DNA of 64,000 bases from contig JBGQBN010000006.1 in assembly GCA_041494805.1 (NCBI GenBank), positions 1-64,000 of the forward strand, read 5' to 3'. Shown here piece after piece: positions 35,609-44,242 of the stretch (the stretch's first letter is position 1; each line of letters starts with the position of its first letter). The notes beneath the pieces are model-generated. The model was not told where the DNA came from and made no database searches. It saw only the letters and a program-made list of their open reading frames with translations. Made by a program: the position numbers and the translations under genes. The stretch is from JBGQBN01 sp041494805. GTDB taxonomy: Bacteria > Acidobacteriota > Terriglobia > Terriglobales > Acidobacteriaceae.

Positions 35609-35638
35609 GTAGAGACGTTGCTTGCAACGTCTCTTTTT
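35609..35638 (+). terminator. Repeat-derived terminator-like hairpin before ilvD
   Basis: AGAGACGTTGC, TT, GCAACGTCTCT (35611-35634) is a perfect 11-bp stem followed by four more T (35635-35638), so a run of five T closes it. This is the right half of repeat copy 4. It has the form of an intrinsic terminator inside the ilv operon and could lower ilvD relative to ilvCB. Confidence 0.6.
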
Positions 35639-35665
35639 GTTGAGCAATGTCATAATCTCTCTCCC

Positions 35666-37339
35666 ATGGATCTCAAACATCGCAGTCGGGGCATCACTGA
35701 CGGGCGCGACCGGGCGCCGGCCCGCGCCATGTTCAAGGCCATCGGGTTCACGGACAGCGACCTTAGCCGCCCATTGATCGGCGTGGCCAATACGTGGATC
35801 GAAACCATGCCTTGCAACTTCCACCTGCGCCGCCTTTCGGCCAAGGTGAAAGAGGGCATTCGCGCTGCTGGTGGCACGCCCATGGAGTTCAACACCATCG
35901 CCATCTCCGACGGCGAGACCATGGGGACCGAAGGCATGCGCGCTTCGCTGGTCAGTCGCGAGGTGATTGCCGACTCCATTGAACTGGTTTGCCGTGGCCA
36001 GATGTTCGACGCGGTCGTCTGCGTGGTGGGCTGCGACAAGACCATCCCGGCGGCAGCCATGGCACTGGCCCGGCTGAATATTCCTGGGCTGGTGCTGTAC
36101 GGTGGCACTATCGCTGCCGGAACTTATCGCGGAAAGGATGTAACTATCCAGGACGTGTTTGAGGCAGTCGGCGCCAACGCCGCGGGAAAAATGACTGACG
36201 CGGAATTACTCGATCTGGAGAACGTCGCCTGCCCCGGATCGGGCGCGTGCGGTGGGCAATACACAGCCAACACCATGTCCGCGGTGATGGAATTGATCGG
36301 GCTTTCGCCTATGGGCTTCAACGGCGTGCCTGCCATGGATCCGCACAAGGATGAAGTCGCCTTCCGCTGCGGTGAAGTCGTGTTGAATCTTTTGCGCAAG
36401 GGCATTCGCCCCAAAGACATTCTCACTCGCCCGGCCTTTCACAATGCCATCGCGGGAGTGGCATGCACCGGCGGCTCGACCAATGCAGTACTGCATCTGC
36501 TGGCAATTTCACGCGAGATGGGCGTGCCTCTGTCGATTGACGATTTCCAGAGAGTCAGCGAGCGCACTCCGCTGCTGGCCGACCTGAAACCCTCGGGACG
36601 ATTCGTTGCCGCGGATGTACACAAAGCCGGTGGCATTCCGGTAATTGCCAAGCGCCTGCTCGACGGCAAGTGCGCCGACGGCTCGACGCTGACAGTCACA
36701 GGAAAAACATTCGCCGAGGAGGCCAACGCCGCCAACGAAACTCCCGGCCAGCAGGTCATCGCACCGCTCGACCGCCCACTGAAGAAAACCGGAGGTTTGG
36801 TCATCTTGCACGGCAACCTTGCGCCCGAGGGATGCGTGGCCAAGATCAGCGGCCACGAGCGCCTCAGTCATCGCGGCCCGGCCCGTGTATTCGAATCCGA
36901 AGAAGACGCCATGGCTGCAGTCACTGAAAAGCGCATCAAGCCGGGCGACGTAGTCGTGATCCGCAACGAGGGCCCCAAAGGCGGCCCCGGTATGCGCGAG
37001 ATGCTGAGCGTGACCGGAGCAATCGTCGGCGAAGGACTGGGCGAGAGCGTTGCCCTGCTGACCGACGGCCGCTTCAGTGGCGCTACCCACGGTCTCATGA
37101 TGGGACACGTTTCGCCCGAAGCCGCGCTCGGCGGCCCCATTGCCGCCGTACGCGAGGGTGACACCATCCACATTGACGTGAATCAACGCTTGCTGGAAGT
37201 TGAAGTCAGCGACACCGCCCTGCGCCAGCGGCTGGCGGAATGGAAGCCACCTCAGCCCCGATACCCCAGTGGCGTGTTCGCCAAGTACGCGGCAATGGTG
37301 TCGTCGGCGTCAGAGGGGGCGATTACCAGGCCGAAGTAA
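35666..37339 (+). CDS. ilvD: Dihydroxy-acid dehydratase
   Basis: 557 residues from the ATG at 35666 (MDLKHRSRGITDGRDRAPAR). The open frame begins at 35447 but overlaps the ACT gene. Fe-S cysteines lie in MPCNFHLRR, VVGCDKTIPA and VACTGGSTNAV, and the metal/lysine region includes ACPGSGACGGQYTANTM. It dehydrates dihydroxyisovalerate and dihydroxymethylvalerate to the 2-oxo acids. It is the last gene of the ilv operon, 110 nt after the ACT gene with a terminator-like hairpin between. Confidence 0.96.
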   Translation: MDLKHRSRGITDGRDRAPARAMFKAIGFTDSDLSRPLIGVANTWIETMPCNFHLRRLSAKVKEGIRAAGGTPMEFNTIAISDGETMGTEGMRASLVSREVIADSIELVCRGQMFDAVVCVVGCDKTIPAAAMALARLNIPGLVLYGGTIAAGTYRGKDVTIQDVFEAVGANAAGKMTDAELLDLENVACPGSGACGGQYTANTMSAVMELIGLSPMGFNGVPAMDPHKDEVAFRCGEVVLNLLRKGIRPKDILTRPAFHNAIAGVACTGGSTNAVLHLLAISREMGVPLSIDDFQRVSERTPLLADLKPSGRFVAADVHKAGGIPVIAKRLLDGKCADGSTLTVTGKTFAEEANAANETPGQQVIAPLDRPLKKTGGLVILHGNLAPEGCVAKISGHERLSHRGPARVFESEEDAMAAVTEKRIKPGDVVVIRNEGPKGGPGMREMLSVTGAIVGEGLGESVALLTDGRFSGATHGLMMGHVSPEAALGGPIAAVREGDTIHIDVNQRLLEVEVSDTALRQRLAEWKPPQPRYPSGVFAKYAAMVSSASEGAITRPK

Positions 37340-37348
37340 CTCTGCGTC

Positions 37349-38062
37349 CTATTTCCTGCTTTGCCTTCCCACCGCCTGCACCAGCGCCGTCCCTAACTCC
37401 TCCGGCCTGAATCCAAATGGTCCCGGCTTGCTCTTGTAGGCGATGCGGCCTTTCGCATCGATCAGATAGATTCGGTCGGGCCAGCCCGTGTAAGCCTTTT
37501 CGGTTGTGTTGTCGAAACCATCGAGCACGGCTGGGAACTTGATGCCCAGTTTGCGCACGCAGGCCCCAGCCACGAAGGCGCGCTCCTGCTCGTCTTTTGG
37601 GCTGGCAAAGACGATTTTGTCCTTTATGTTGCTCTCTGTCTGCCAGACGTCGGTGGGATGGGCCTCCAGAATGTAGACCGCCAGGAATGCCACCTGGCTG
37701 CCATATTCTTCGAAGAGTTTGTTGAGGGCAGGAACCTCCCGCCGGAAGGGCGGTCAAGTGTAGCTGCCGAAGACCAGGACGACAGGCTGCTGTGAACTCA
37801 GCGCAGACAGCTGGACCGTGGCACTCTTGTCCAGCTTCATCAGCGAGAAGTCCGGCGCCGGGTCGCCGGCCTGCAGTTGGCCCGCGCGGGCGTGAGTCCA
37901 CATGGTCTCAAACGGGAGGACTACGTAGGCCCAGTCGGGCATTTTAGCCATCACCCGTCCGAAAGTCTCTGGGGGCTGACGCATCGCCCACCAGATGAAC
38001 CCGGCGAACAACACGTACACCAACAGGAGGGCAACTGAGAATCGAACCAGAAGCTTTCGCAT
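37349..38062 (-). CDS. Deiodinase-like thioredoxin-fold selenoprotein (TGA read as Sec)
   Basis: 237 residues if the in-frame TGA at 37756-37754 is read as selenocysteine (Sec103). An N-terminal membrane anchor (LLVRFSVALLLVYVLFAGFI) is followed by GDPAPDFSLMKLD and VVLVFGSYT-Sec-PPFRREVP. This matches the iodothyronine deiodinase signature GSxTUPPF. After the TGA the same frame stays open for 135 codons with AVYILEAHPTDVWQ (family YIxEAHPSDGW) and FRPEELGTALV. Conservation runs unbroken through the TGA, so a premature stop is unlikely. The start is the ATG at 38062. The enzyme is probably a membrane-bound selenol oxidoreductase; the substrate need not be thyroid hormone-like. Gene callers will split it in two or call it a pseudogene. 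Confidence 0.82.
37727..37743 (-). promoter_or_regulatory. Bacterial SECIS-like hairpin
   Basis: Just after the TGA the mRNA reads GGCGGG, loop AGGUU, CCUGCC: a 6-bp stem with one G-U pair. The loop GGU lies 17 nt after the UGA; in E. coli fdhF the loop GGU is 18 nt after. Stem size, loop content and distance all fit SelB recognition. Confidence 0.65.
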
Positions 38063-38201
38063 GGAAACGCTCAAAAATGCGCAATCGTTCTTAGCATAAT
38101 ACCCCCGAGGCGCACACCGCACCACTCACCTCTGATAACCTTTGTTGTCTCTTGCCGGTCTATTCTCAGTGTCATCTTTCAACTATCCCCGGGAGCCGTT
38201 C

Positions 38202-39164
38202 ATGCACACTCTGCCTGCTGCCATTCTGCTGATCTTGGCGTCGTTTCTGTTCGCCCAAGACGCGGACCTGCTCCGTCATTTCGACTACGACCAGAAAGCG
38301 CCGCTTGACCTCAAGGAAGCCGGCGTCGAGCACCGCGGCGATGTCGCCATCCACGACATCTCCTACGCCAGCCCCAAGGGTGGACGCGTGCCCGCTTATC
38401 TGGTTTTGCCGGAGGGGAAAGGGCCGTTCGCTGCCGTCATCTGGGGCCACTGGTACTGGGAGAACTCCGCCATGCTCAATCGCAAGGAGTTCCTGGACGA
38501 GGCGGTCGCGCTGGCCCACGCCGGTGTGGTGTCGTTGCTCACTGACGGCCCCATCGCGCGCCCCGGACACGTCGAAGACAAGACGCCGCTCAACGAGCAG
38601 CAGATCACGGACCTCATCCAGCAGATTGTGGACATGCGGCGCGGCGGCGACGTGCTGCTCACCCGTCAGGACGTGGATCCCAAACGGCTCGCTTACGTCG
38701 GCCACAGCTACAATGCATCCGTCGGCGGGTTCCTCAGTGGCATTGACAAGCGCTTCCAAGCTTTCGTTCTGATGGCGGGCGGCCTGTCGGATGAACTGGA
38801 TCTGAAGTCGAAGGAGGCGCAGGACTATCGGCGGAAGGTGGGCGCGGAGAAGTTCGATGCGTTCGAAGCCAAATATACCTGGTTTGATCCCGGCAAATTT
38901 GTTTCTCACGCGGCGCCAGCCACTGTGTTTCTACAGTACGCCACTCAAGAGAGGTTTCTGAATCCCGATCGCGCGCGTCAGTACTTTGCGATTGTCAGCG
39001 AGCCAAAGAAGTTCAAGTTATACGACGCGCCCCATGCTCTCAACGCTGAGGCTCGCCGCGACCGTATCGCTTTCCTCACCGAGCAACTCCAGCTCAAACC
39101 ACTGGCGCCCGCGATGATCGCAAGCATCCCAGATCTGGTCCAGCCGCCAGAACCCCACCCGTAG
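38202..39164 (+). CDS. Secreted alpha/beta hydrolase (dienelactone hydrolase-like)
   Basis: 320 residues from the ATG at 38202; the frame is open to 38142. A signal peptide is seen (HTLPAAILLILASFLFAQ). The nucleophile elbow is YVGHSYNASVGG (Ser169), an acid is likely in the region after KFVSHAAPATVFLQYAT, and the catalytic His is in YDAPHALN. It probably cleaves an ester; the substrate is unknown. It is divergent from the selenoprotein gene across a 139-nt gap. Confidence 0.85.
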   Translation: MHTLPAAILLILASFLFAQDADLLRHFDYDQKAPLDLKEAGVEHRGDVAIHDISYASPKGGRVPAYLVLPEGKGPFAAVIWGHWYWENSAMLNRKEFLDEAVALAHAGVVSLLTDGPIARPGHVEDKTPLNEQQITDLIQQIVDMRRGGDVLLTRQDVDPKRLAYVGHSYNASVGGFLSGIDKRFQAFVLMAGGLSDELDLKSKEAQDYRRKVGAEKFDAFEAKYTWFDPGKFVSHAAPATVFLQYATQERFLNPDRARQYFAIVSEPKKFKLYDAPHALNAEARRDRIAFLTEQLQLKPLAPAMIASIPDLVQPPEPHP

Positions 39165-39181
39165 AGCTTCGCCTGGGGAGT

Positions 39182-40900
39182 CTACGGTTTTCCCGCCCCC
39201 AATTGTGTGGACCGGGCACGCTCACGCTTCGCGTCAGCGCCTCGACCCAAACGGTCGTAAGCTTGCGCCAGCAGGGAGTGCGCTCCGGCAAACTCCGGCA
39301 ATCTTGTGGCGGCGATTTCCAGGTGGACGGCTGAGGTCTTGAAGTCCCCGGTCTTCAGAAGGCTGGCGCCCATTTCGTAGTGGGCCCATGCGGAGTCAGG
39401 CCGCAACTGGATCGCTTTGTGCAGATGCTCGACGGCCGCCGGGTATTGCTGCTGTTGGACTAACGCAACACCCAATGCGTACTCCGCCAGGTAGAGATCC
39501 GGTTTCGCGCCAACGGCCTGCTGGAGTGTAGGAATTGCTTTCTCGGGATGTCCGTCCTGAATCGCGAGCATCGCGCTCTCCACCTTGTTGGCGATTGCAA
39601 TGACGTCCTTGGGATCGGTCCCGCTGGCCGCGGGATTGACCGCGGAACCAGTCTTTTGCAGGCCCACATATCCCAGTGACGCCAGCTTCTGCATTTCGCT
39701 GGAAGTCAGCTCGTTTTCGCCGGACTTGCCCGCCGAGTCGTCTAAATGACGATCAAAGGCCTCCAACTGCGACGCGATCGTTTGCAGTGCGGCCTTTGAA
39801 GTCAGGGCGAGATTGTGCGCCGCTCCAGGGTCAGCCGCCAGGTCATAGAGTTCAGGCTTGGGCGCTCTAATGTAGAGATACTTTCCCGTGCGCCACGACT
39901 CCAGCCCGCTCCACCCGAAGGCGCGCTGCGGAAAATCACTGCGCGCGTAGACCGGCTGATCCGCATTCGGATTGGTCTTCGCGATCCGCAACAAGGACTG
40001 TCCCTGCATCTGTGACGGGACCGCGACGCCGGCGACTTCCAGAATCGTCGGGGCCACATCGACCAACCGCACTTTCCCGGCAACGTGTTTCCCTGCCATC
40101 TGATTCTGCGGTAGCTTCAGAAGCAGCGGCACCTGAGTGGTTTCGTCGTACAGGAAAACCCCGTGGCTGTCTTCACCGTGTGCGCCCAGGCTCTCTCCGT
40201 GGTCCGAGGCGACGACGATGAGCGCGTCCTCAAAAAGTTCGTTGGCTCGCAACACCGAGATGAGCTTCCCCACATTCGTATCGGCGGAGGCGACAGCACG
40301 GTCGTAGGAAGGAATGTAGGGCGCGTGAGCATCATTCAAGTGCACCCACAGAAAGAAAGGGCCCTGCTTGTGCTCGATCAGCCAGCCAGTGGCGCGGGCT
40401 GCTACCTGCTGCCCCAGTCGCGCCACCGACACGTAGTGGCCCTCTCCTCGCTGAGGTGGATGGAAACCCGCGTCATAGAGGTCGAACCCGCGATCGAAGC
40501 CCGGAGCAAAACCATTCTTAGGATCCAGCGCGATCGAGCTTACGAAAGCAGCAGTTCGATATCCCTGGGCATGAAGCAAGTCGGGAAGATATGGGACCGA
40601 CGCTGCGAGTGTGGCGCCAAACTCGCTCGCCCGGTGCGACTGGGGATAGGTTCCCGAGAGAATAGTTGCGTGCGACACAACCGTCAACGGAGCCTGCGCA
40701 TAAGCATGCTCGAAAACCACACTCTGAGCGGCCACCCCATCCAGAACCGGCGTGAGCTTGCCCTTTGCGCCCAGGAATCCCATGCGGTCCGCCCGGGTCG
40801 AGTCCAGCGTGATGAGAACGATATTCGGCTTGGTGGCCGCCAGCGAAAGGGTTGGCAGAAGGATCAACAGCCAGAAGGAAAGGGCCCGACGCAGCATCAT
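39182..40900 (-). CDS. Exported sulfatase-like hydrolase fused to TPR repeats
   Basis: 572 residues from the ATG at 40900. Signal peptide (ALSFWLLILLPTLSLAA). The alkaline-phosphatase/sulfatase fold starts PNIVLITLDSTRADRMG, and the second metal site is ASDHGESLGAHGEDSHG. The nucleophile region reads APLTVVSHATILSG, with Thr73 where arylsulfatases have the Cys or Ser that matures to formylglycine (CxPxR). A classic sulfatase mechanism is therefore unlikely; a phosphotransferase or phosphodiesterase reaction fits better. Residues from about 430 on are TPR repeats (YLAEYALGVALVQQQQYPAA, AWAHYEMGASLLKTGDFKTS). It is convergent with the hydrolase gene and divergent from the phosphatase operon. 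Confidence 0.85.
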   Translation of the reverse strand: MMLRRALSFWLLILLPTLSLAATKPNIVLITLDSTRADRMGFLGAKGKLTPVLDGVAAQSVVFEHAYAQAPLTVVSHATILSGTYPQSHRASEFGATLAASVPYLPDLLHAQGYRTAAFVSSIALDPKNGFAPGFDRGFDLYDAGFHPPQRGEGHYVSVARLGQQVAARATGWLIEHKQGPFFLWVHLNDAHAPYIPSYDRAVASADTNVGKLISVLRANELFEDALIVVASDHGESLGAHGEDSHGVFLYDETTQVPLLLKLPQNQMAGKHVAGKVRLVDVAPTILEVAGVAVPSQMQGQSLLRIAKTNPNADQPVYARSDFPQRAFGWSGLESWRTGKYLYIRAPKPELYDLAADPGAAHNLALTSKAALQTIASQLEAFDRHLDDSAGKSGENELTSSEMQKLASLGYVGLQKTGSAVNPAASGTDPKDVIAIANKVESAMLAIQDGHPEKAIPTLQQAVGAKPDLYLAEYALGVALVQQQQYPAAVEHLHKAIQLRPDSAWAHYEMGASLLKTGDFKTSAVHLEIAATRLPEFAGAHSLLAQAYDRLGRGADAKRERARSTQLGAGKP

Positions 40901-41032
40901 CAACAGTTTAATGCCTGCTGGCGCTCTTCTGGAAGGCCGTACAGTCAACGGGGCAAAATAGTAGCAATACAGGATCTTGCAGGCAGCCTAGAGGCCCGGT
41001 CCGAAGCGCCAGTTGGCCTTTTGTCGCCGACT

Positions 41033-41062
41033 TGACATGCTCCGTCAAGCGGGGCCAGAATC
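41033..41062 (+). promoter_or_regulatory. Candidate promoter of the phosphatase-superfamily operon
   Basis: TTGACA (41033-41038), an 18-nt spacer and CAGAAT (41057-41062). It lies in the divergent gap and would give a leader of about 120 nt before the TTG start at 41188. Confidence 0.45.
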
Positions 41063-41187
41063 AAGGTCTTCACATCCTGGGCTATTCCACTCTTGCAGTT
41101 CAGCCGTAGTCACCACCTGCCGAGTATCCGGGGAAGCCAGGTAACATTCTCGGCGGGAGCCTGAGAAGAAGTAAAGGGAGCGCGCAT

Positions 41188-43179
41188 TTGAAGAAGGCGG
41201 TCTGGATTCTTGCCCTGCTGCTGCTGTGTGCGGCTTGTGCACTGTTGTTTTCCTGCCAAAACGCGCGCGGCGAGTGGCGTGGCGATCAGAAGTTGATCGT
41301 CCTTGGCATTGATGGCATGGATCCCCAACTCCTTACGCGCTACATGCAAGAAGGAAAGATGCCCAACTTTTCCCGGCTGGCCCGGGAGGGGTCGTTCCGC
41401 AACCTCACCACCAGCATTCCCCCGCAGAGTCCGGTGGCCTGGTCCAACTTGATCACGGGCATGAACGCCGGGGGACACGGCATTTTCGACTTCATTCACC
41501 GTGATCCCCATACCCTCGAACCGTATTTTTCCACGTCCCGCGTGGAGCCGCCCAAGCACTCGATTCACCTGGGCAGTTGGGTCATTCCACTGGGCAGCGG
41601 GAGCGCGGAGCAGCTTCGGCAAGGTAAGGCGTTCTGGCAGATCCTCGATGAGCACGGAGTCCCCAACACAGTCTTTCGCATTCCGGCGAACTTCCCCCCG
41701 GTTCCCGCCAAGGGATACACCCTCTCAGGCATGGGCACACCCGATCTGCGCGGTACGTATGGAACATTCACTTTCTACACCGACGATCCCATGGCAGCCG
41801 CCGGTCCGGTCGAAGGCGGTCAGATCGTGCCAGTGCAAGTGGAAAATTCACGAGTGGCAACAAAATTGATTGGACCGGACAATAGTTTCCGCAAGGGGGC
41901 CCCCTCGGCCACCGAGGCGTTCACCGTTTCGATCGATCCCGTTGAGCCGGTTGCCAGAATTGCCGTTCAGGATCAGGAGTTTGTGCTGCGCGAAGGTGAG
42001 TGGAGCGACTGGGTTCGGGTCGAATTCCAGTTGATGCCGTTCATTGGGATTGTCAAAGGCATCTGCCGCTTCTATTTGAAGCAGGCGCATCCCCGCTTCC
42101 AGCTCTACGTTTCACCCATCAACATAGATCCCTCCGATCCCGCGCTGCCGCTCTCCACCCCCACAAGTTATTCACGTCAGCTCGCAAAACAGGTGGGCGA
42201 GTTTTACACCCAGGGAATTGCCGAGGACACCAAAGCGCTGTCGGCTGGCGTGCTCGATGACAAGGAATACCTGGAGCAGGCACGGACCGTTCTAGCTGAG
42301 CATCGCAGCGTCTTTGATGCAGAATTTCCTAAATTTCACTCCGGCCTGTTCTTCTTTTACTTCTCCAGTCTCGACTTGAACGGGCACATGCTTTGGCGCC
42401 TCATCGACCCCCATCATCCCGCGTACGACGCCACCCAGGCGGCGCAGTACGGTTCGGCGTTGTCGGAGTTCTATGAGCAGATGGATCAGGTGCTCGGCGA
42501 AATTCTGCCCAGGCTGGATGACCATACCACCTTGCTAGTCTTGTCGGACCACGGATTCGCTCCCTACTACCGCTCGTTCAACCTGAATACCTGGCTGCTG
42601 AACAACGGTTACATCACCATGAAGAGTGAGCCGAGCGCAGATGAGAGTCTGCCTTTTGCCAACGTGGACTGGAGCCGGACTCGCGCTTACGGAATGGGTC
42701 TCAATGGCTTGTACGTAAATCTGCGCGGCCGTGAACGTTACGGAATCGTACAGCCGGGAGCGGAGGCCGACGCTTTAGTGAAGGAAATCAAGGACAAGCT
42801 GCTCGCCGTGCGCGACCCGGAGAACGGGCTCCCGGTGATTACACGCATGGACCGCGCCAGCGAGGTCTACCAAGGACCTTACGCCCTGCAAGGCCCCGAT
42901 CTTCTGGTCGGCTACAACCGGGGATACCGTGCGGGTTGGAAAACGATTTTGGGCGCCTTTCCGTCTGACGTTCTCGAAGATAACACCAACGCGTGGAGTG
43001 GGGACCATTGCATGGATTACACGCTGGTCCCGGGCGTGCTGCTGAGCAACCGCAAAATCGATGCGGAAACTCCCGCTCTCACCGACATCGCACCCACTAT
43101 CCTGGCGGAGTTTGGCATCGCCAAATCACAGGGTATGATGGGACAGTCTGTTTTTCAGACCGGCGGGGCAAGCCACTAA
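41188..43179 (+). CDS. Alkaline-phosphatase-superfamily phosphodiesterase, paralog 1 (probable lipoprotein)
   Basis: 663 residues with a TTG start and GGGAG upstream. The N-terminus has a hydrophobic stretch ending LLFSCQNA, a fair lipobox. Metal and nucleophile motifs are LGIDGMDPQLL (Asp42), SPVAWSNLITGMNAGGHGI (Ser81 aligned with the NPP-type nucleophile), LVLSDHGFAPYYRSFNLN and WSGDHCMDYTLVPGVLLSN. The middle third (about 190-330) is a large insert shared with the paralog at 44239, including GICRFYLKQ and YVSPINIDPSDP. It probably cleaves or transfers a phosphodiester in the envelope. First gene of a tight run of four. Confidence 0.85.
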   Translation: MKKAVWILALLLLCAACALLFSCQNARGEWRGDQKLIVLGIDGMDPQLLTRYMQEGKMPNFSRLAREGSFRNLTTSIPPQSPVAWSNLITGMNAGGHGIFDFIHRDPHTLEPYFSTSRVEPPKHSIHLGSWVIPLGSGSAEQLRQGKAFWQILDEHGVPNTVFRIPANFPPVPAKGYTLSGMGTPDLRGTYGTFTFYTDDPMAAAGPVEGGQIVPVQVENSRVATKLIGPDNSFRKGAPSATEAFTVSIDPVEPVARIAVQDQEFVLREGEWSDWVRVEFQLMPFIGIVKGICRFYLKQAHPRFQLYVSPINIDPSDPALPLSTPTSYSRQLAKQVGEFYTQGIAEDTKALSAGVLDDKEYLEQARTVLAEHRSVFDAEFPKFHSGLFFFYFSSLDLNGHMLWRLIDPHHPAYDATQAAQYGSALSEFYEQMDQVLGEILPRLDDHTTLLVLSDHGFAPYYRSFNLNTWLLNNGYITMKSEPSADESLPFANVDWSRTRAYGMGLNGLYVNLRGRERYGIVQPGAEADALVKEIKDKLLAVRDPENGLPVITRMDRASEVYQGPYALQGPDLLVGYNRGYRAGWKTILGAFPSDVLEDNTNAWSGDHCMDYTLVPGVLLSNRKIDAETPALTDIAPTILAEFGIAKSQGMMGQSVFQTGGASH

Positions 43180-43200
43180 CGGAAATGGCGGAGGAGTGTG

Positions 43201-43407
43201 ATGGCCAGTACGAAAGTAAAAATCGAAGGGGCTTTGTTCGAGCAGGCCAAACAGTGCGCCGACGCGATTGGCTACTCTTCGGTGGACGAATTTGTGCTGC
43301 ATGTCCTGGAAAAGGAAATCAAGAAGATATTTCCCGACGGGTCGGGTGCTTCCGAATCGAAGGAAAAGATAACCAAGCGACTGCAGGGACTGGGCTACAT
43401 CGAATAG
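43201..43407 (+). CDS. Small ribbon-helix-helix-like protein
   Basis: 68 residues; GGAGGAG precedes the ATG at 43201. KVKIEGALFEQAKQCADAIG and SSVDEFVLHVLEKEIKKIF have the strand-helix-helix pattern and GYSS turn of RHH/CopG-like proteins or VapB-type antitoxins. The tail EKITKRLQGLGYIE resembles tails found on AP-superfamily enzymes (KLASLGYVG in the sulfatase-like gene). No toxin gene is adjacent. It may be an operon regulator or a small partner of the enzymes. Confidence 0.6.
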   Translation: MASTKVKIEGALFEQAKQCADAIGYSSVDEFVLHVLEKEIKKIFPDGSGASESKEKITKRLQGLGYIE

Positions 43408-43435
43408 TGTTCTTCGACCTCGCTCCAACCTCGCC

Positions 43436-44242
43436 ATGAAATTGCCCATGGGCCCATTAACGTTTGCGATCAGCTTGATTCCGGGTAACCGCCCGGCTGC
43501 ACTGGTGACCGTGATTTCGGTGGTGATCGGACTGGTGATGGTGGTCGTGTTCCGTTACACCTCCGACCAGAAGGCGATCAAGGTTGCCAAAGATCAGCTC
43601 AAAGCGCACCTGCTGGCAGTTCGCCTGTTTCAGGACCAACTCCCGGTCGTGATGCGCGCTTATGGCCGGATTCTGCGCGGCACCGGCCGCTACCTTCGCC
43701 TGGCCGGCATGCCCCTGCTGGTGGTGAGTCTTCCTTTGATCTTTTTCATTGTTCAGATGGACCGTTACCTGGGCTGGATGCCCGCGCAACCTGCGCAGGC
43801 GTTTCTGGTGAAGGTGCGGACTGCCGGCCCTGAAGCGCTCAACGAAGTCCAGCTGCAGTTGCCGTCCGAGATGACGGCTTCCGCCCCCGCCGTGCACATT
43901 CCGGATGAGAATGAAGTCGTATGGCGAGTGGCTGCAGACAAGAACGGTACCTACGACGTAAATGTTGCCACGGCTGGTCAGACATTCTCGAAACAGGTGG
44001 TGGTGTCCTCCGGCCTCGACCGGCTTTCCCCCGCTCGATTCCGAGACCATTTCTGGGAGCGGCTATTCACCTCTGGCGAGCCCGCGCTGCCGTCCAACGC
44101 TCCGATTGAATCCATCGAAGTGACTTACTTGCCGCGCAACATCGACTTTTTCGGATACGAATGGAACTGGATCATCGCTTTCTTTATTCTGTCACTGGTG
44201 GCAGGCTTTATCTTCAAGAGTGTTCTGGGAATCGAGATATGA
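43436..44242 (+). CDS. Polytopic membrane protein with a YidC/EMC3-like outline
   Basis: 268 residues. Hydrophobic segments lie at about 22-42, 90-112 and 240-262. Between the first two is an amphipathic stretch (DQKAIKVAKDQLKAHLLAVR) that resembles the cytosolic coiled coil of DUF106/EMC3 proteins. Between the second and third is an external beta-rich domain of about 110 residues (AQAFLVKVRTAGPEALNEVQ, KNGTYDVNVATAGQTF). This resemblance is by layout only. Its end overlaps the next phosphatase gene by 4 nt (ATGA). Confidence 0.55.
   Translation: MKLPMGPLTFAISLIPGNRPAALVTVISVVIGLVMVVVFRYTSDQKAIKVAKDQLKAHLLAVRLFQDQLPVVMRAYGRILRGTGRYLRLAGMPLLVVSLPLIFFIVQMDRYLGWMPAQPAQAFLVKVRTAGPEALNEVQLQLPSEMTASAPAVHIPDENEVVWRVAADKNGTYDVNVATAGQTFSKQVVVSSGLDRLSPARFRDHFWERLFTSGEPALPSNAPIESIEVTYLPRNIDFFGYEWNWIIAFFILSLVAGFIFKSVLGIEI

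Noticed and set aside
2532..35634. Regularly similar palindromes considered as a CRISPR array
   Set aside because: The copies are kilobases apart, lack unique spacers between identical repeats, and no cas genes are present.
37694..37756. TGA 37756-37754 as a premature stop or frameshift making two pseudogene halves
   Set aside because: The frame is the same on both sides, family motifs continue unbroken, the TGA is at the known Sec position and a SECIS-like hairpin follows.
39182..40900. Calling the gene a true arylsulfatase
   Set aside because: The formylglycine motif C/S-x-P-x-R is absent; the aligned site is PLTVVSH.
43201..43407. Toxin-antitoxin module
   Set aside because: Only an antitoxin-like RHH outline is seen; neighbouring genes are a phosphodiesterase and a membrane protein, with no toxin fold.
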